Of a DNA stretch of 9,460 nucleotides, positions 8,534 through 9,460 are shown in pieces. The DNA comes from Pseudomonadota bacterium (GTDB lineage Bacteria > Pseudomonadota > Gammaproteobacteria > Xanthomonadales > Xanthomonadaceae), in contig JAEXTE010000229.1 in assembly GCA_023453655.1 (NCBI GenBank), forward strand, positions 1 through 9,460, given 5' to 3'. The notes under the pieces are model-generated. The model did no database searches and was not told the origin of the DNA. It worked only from the letters and a program-made list of their open reading frames with translations. The first letter of the stretch is position 1, and each line of letters starts with the position of its first letter. The translations under genes and the position numbers were made by a program.

Positions 8534-8557
8534 CCGGTCGCCCCGGCCTGCTATCGT
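8530..8557 (+). promoter_or_regulatory. Candidate sigma-70 promoter for the TIGR02449-like gene and zapA
   Basis: TTGACC (8530-8535, 5 of 6) and TATCGT (8552-8557, 4 of 6) are separated by 16 bases. The -35 overlaps the stop codon of the upstream GGDEF-EAL gene. Transcription would begin about 8563-8565, at the ATG of the next gene (8564), implying a leaderless message. The same distance from -10 to +1 is seen at the 6S RNA promoter in this window. Confidence 0.45.
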
Positions 8558-8563
8558 GCCGCC

Positions 8564-8785
8564 ATGGACCGCCCGGACGTGATCGCCCAGCTTCGCGCCC
8601 TGACCGCGCGCATCGATGCGCTGGTCGACCGCGCCCAGAAGCTGGCCGAGGAGAACCGTTCGCTGCGCCAGCAGCACGAGCAGATCTCCGGCGAGCGTTC
8701 GCAGCTGCTGGCCAAGAACGAACAGGCGCGCTCGCGCGTCGAGGCGATGATCGCGCGGCTCAAGTCGCTGGAGCAGCACACGTGA
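8564..8785 (+). CDS. Small coiled-coil protein, TIGR02449 family
   Basis: Protein of 73 residues, almost wholly predicted coiled coil: hydrophobic residues recur in heptads through LRALTARIDALVDRAQKL, then a Gln/Glu-rich middle (ENRSLRQQHEQISGERSQLL), then a final helix. No signal peptide or membrane segment. I recognise it as the small conserved family found just upstream of zapA in Xanthomonadaceae and pseudomonads (PA5226 in P. aeruginosa, from memory). Size and composition resemble the division protein ZapB, an 81-residue coiled coil that binds ZapA, but similarity between short coiled coils is weak evidence. There is no Shine-Dalgarno sequence, and the likely promoter's start point falls on the ATG. 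zapA follows after 10 bases, so the two are probably cotranscribed. The family assignment is fairly sure; the function is unknown. Confidence 0.85.
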   Translation: MDRPDVIAQLRALTARIDALVDRAQKLAEENRSLRQQHEQISGERSQLLAKNEQARSRVEAMIARLKSLEQHT

Positions 8786-8795
8786 GCGCGCGCGC

Positions 8796-9095
8796 ATGAG
8801 CAGCGCCAGCGAAGCGGTCAACGTCCGCCTGCTCGACCGCGAGTACACCGTGGGCGTGTCCGCCGAGGGCCGCGACAGCCTGGTGGCCGCGGCCAGGGTG
8901 CTGGACGAGCGCATGCGCGAGGTGCGCGGCAACAACCGCATGGCGGCGGTCGACCGCGTGGCGGTGCTCGCCGCCTTGAACCTGGCGCACGAGCTGCAGC
9001 AGCTGCGCGAGGAGAACGCGCAGCGCGACCGCGAAATCTCCGGCCTGCTCGAAGGCCTGCAGCGCAAGCTCGACGGCCTGATCGACGCCCGCTGA
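8796..9095 (+). CDS. zapA: Cell division protein ZapA
   Basis: Cytoplasmic protein that crosslinks FtsZ protofilaments and helps organise the Z ring at midcell. The 99-residue product (E. coli ZapA 109) has the family layout: an N-terminal beta part, VNVRLLDREYTVGVSAEGRD (about 8-27), with the typical 'leucine-aspartate/glycine-arginine-glutamate-tyrosine' strand; a helical region with AARVLDERMREVR and the conserved DRVAVLAALNLAHEL (about 50-64); and a C-terminal coiled coil, QQLREENAQRDREISGLLEG, used for dimerisation. The gene lies 10 bases after the TIGR02449-like gene, with only a weak GTGAG ribosome site, suggesting cotranscription. It sits immediately before 6S RNA, the same order as in E. 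coli and Pseudomonas, which strongly supports the call. Confidence 0.95.
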   Translation: MSSASEAVNVRLLDREYTVGVSAEGRDSLVAAARVLDERMREVRGNNRMAAVDRVAVLAALNLAHELQQLREENAQRDREISGLLEGLQRKLDGLIDAR

Positions 9096-9161
9096 GCCGC
9101 GCGCGCACAGACGCGGGCACGACGTGCATGAACCGCTCCACCGTCAGGCCGACGAACGGGC

Positions 9162-9189
9162 TTGGCAGGTTTTGCGTGCCGGCTATACT
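9162..9189 (+). promoter_or_regulatory. Sigma-70 promoter of 6S RNA
   Basis: TTGGCA (9162-9167, 5 of 6) and TATACT (9184-9189, 5 of 6) are separated by 16 bases. This is the best promoter in the window and lies in a locally AT-richer patch after zapA. The 5' end of 6S RNA inferred from base pairing (about 9196) falls 7 bases after the -10, as expected. The 66 bases between zapA and the -35 show no gene. Confidence 0.8.
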
Positions 9190-9195
9190 GCATTC

Positions 9196-9382
9196 GCGTC
9201 CTCTGCCGTGACCGACGGCATGCGCAACATTCGCCTTGTCCCTTAATGACGACCACGGGGGCGCCGCGGAATCCGGGTGTGCAGGTCCGCCTCGTAGCGG
9301 GAAGCCCGATGGATCCCAAGCGTCCCCACTTGAACCCCGGGTTCAAGGTCGTTTCGCAGGCATCGGCACAGGCGGAGGACGT
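9196..9382 (+). ncRNA. ssrS: 6S RNA
   Basis: Small RNA that mimics an open promoter and sequesters sigma-70 RNA polymerase in stationary phase. Length is about 187 (E. coli 184). The ends pair: 9197-9207 with 9371-9381 (11 pairs, one G-U), then 9212-9215 with 9363-9366 and 9221-9224 with 9355-9358, forming the closing stem. The upper arm pairs GGGC and CCGC near 9254-9262 with GCGG and GCCC near 9297-9307. The 3' side has the hairpin CTTGAACC-CCG-GGTTCAAG at 9329-9347, almost identical to the same element in E. coli 6S RNA, followed by a CGCAGGCATCGG strand close to the E. coli sequence. The position directly after zapA is the classic one; fau (5-formyltetrahydrofolate cyclo-ligase) would be expected just beyond the window. 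The ends are approximate by a few bases. Confidence 0.93.
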
Positions 9383-9396
9383 ATTCATTCCAGGGC

Positions 9397-9425
9397 GCGC
9401 GCCGCGCGGGCGAACCGCGGCGCGC
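9397..9425 (+). terminator. Strong GC hairpin after 6S RNA, possible weak terminator
   Basis: Perfect 10-base-pair inverted repeat: GCGCGCCGCG (9397-9406) with CGCGGCGCGC (9416-9425) and a 9-base loop. It starts 15 bases past the 6S 3' end. It is followed only by TTCCA, with no T tract, so it is not a canonical intrinsic terminator. It could stall polymerase, protect a precursor 3' end before trimming, or act in the leader of the downstream gene. Confidence 0.4.
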
Positions 9426-9460
9426 TTCCAGTCACGGCACCGCGCCGGTCACAATAGGCG

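Noticed and set aside
6290..9388. A 1032-codon minus-strand open frame opposite the GGDEF-EAL, coiled-coil, zapA and 6S genes
   Set aside because: It is antisense to four well-supported features. Its His/Gln/Val/Gly-rich composition is the usual mirror of high-GC codon bias, and no family motif is visible.
9236..9457. A 73-codon plus-strand ORF at the right end
   Set aside because: It lies almost wholly within 6S RNA, starts with TTG and shows no protein-like features.

Overview
The window is high-GC (roughly 70% by eye) gammaproteobacterial chromosome, most like the Xanthomonadaceae (Lysobacter, Luteimonas or Xanthomonas type). The basis is the codon usage, the style of the fused aspartokinase-homoserine dehydrogenase, and the ygfB-pepP / small coiled-coil gene-zapA-6S RNA neighbourhood. 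The genus assignment is inference. Coding density is very high, no stretch over about 135 bases lacks a gene, and I see no insertion sequence, CRISPR array, tRNA or rRNA.

Left part, plus strand (1-4216): the threonine operon thrA-thrB-thrC. thrA is cut by the left edge, lacking about 180 N-terminal residues. thrA and thrB overlap by ATGA, and thrC follows after 6 bases. Together they encode aspartokinase/homoserine dehydrogenase, homoserine kinase and threonine synthase. Both ACT-type regulatory repeats of thrA are present, so threonine feedback is expected. The operon leader and promoter lie outside the window.

Middle, minus strand (4213-6168): a two-gene unit, a UPF0149/YgfB-family gene followed by pepP (proline aminopeptidase). 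pepP converges tail-to-tail on thrC, and the two stop codons share one CTAG. The ubiH gene that usually follows pepP is not there.

Right part, plus strand (6258-9460): a membrane-anchored PAS-PAS-GGDEF-EAL cyclic-di-GMP enzyme diverges from the UPF0149 gene. It is followed by a 73-residue coiled-coil protein of the TIGR02449 type, the cell-division protein gene zapA, and 6S RNA (ssrS) with a clear sigma-70 promoter. The ygfB / zapA / 6S arrangement is an old conserved neighbourhood. The cyclic-di-GMP gene between ygfB and the zapA block is the least expected element.

The window is mostly housekeeping. I found no convincing undescribed system. The points worth a second look are the position of the EAL-domain gene in the division/6S locus, the apparently leaderless coiled-coil gene beside zapA, the shared stop codons at the thrC/pepP junction, and the missing inhibitory site of the GGDEF domain.
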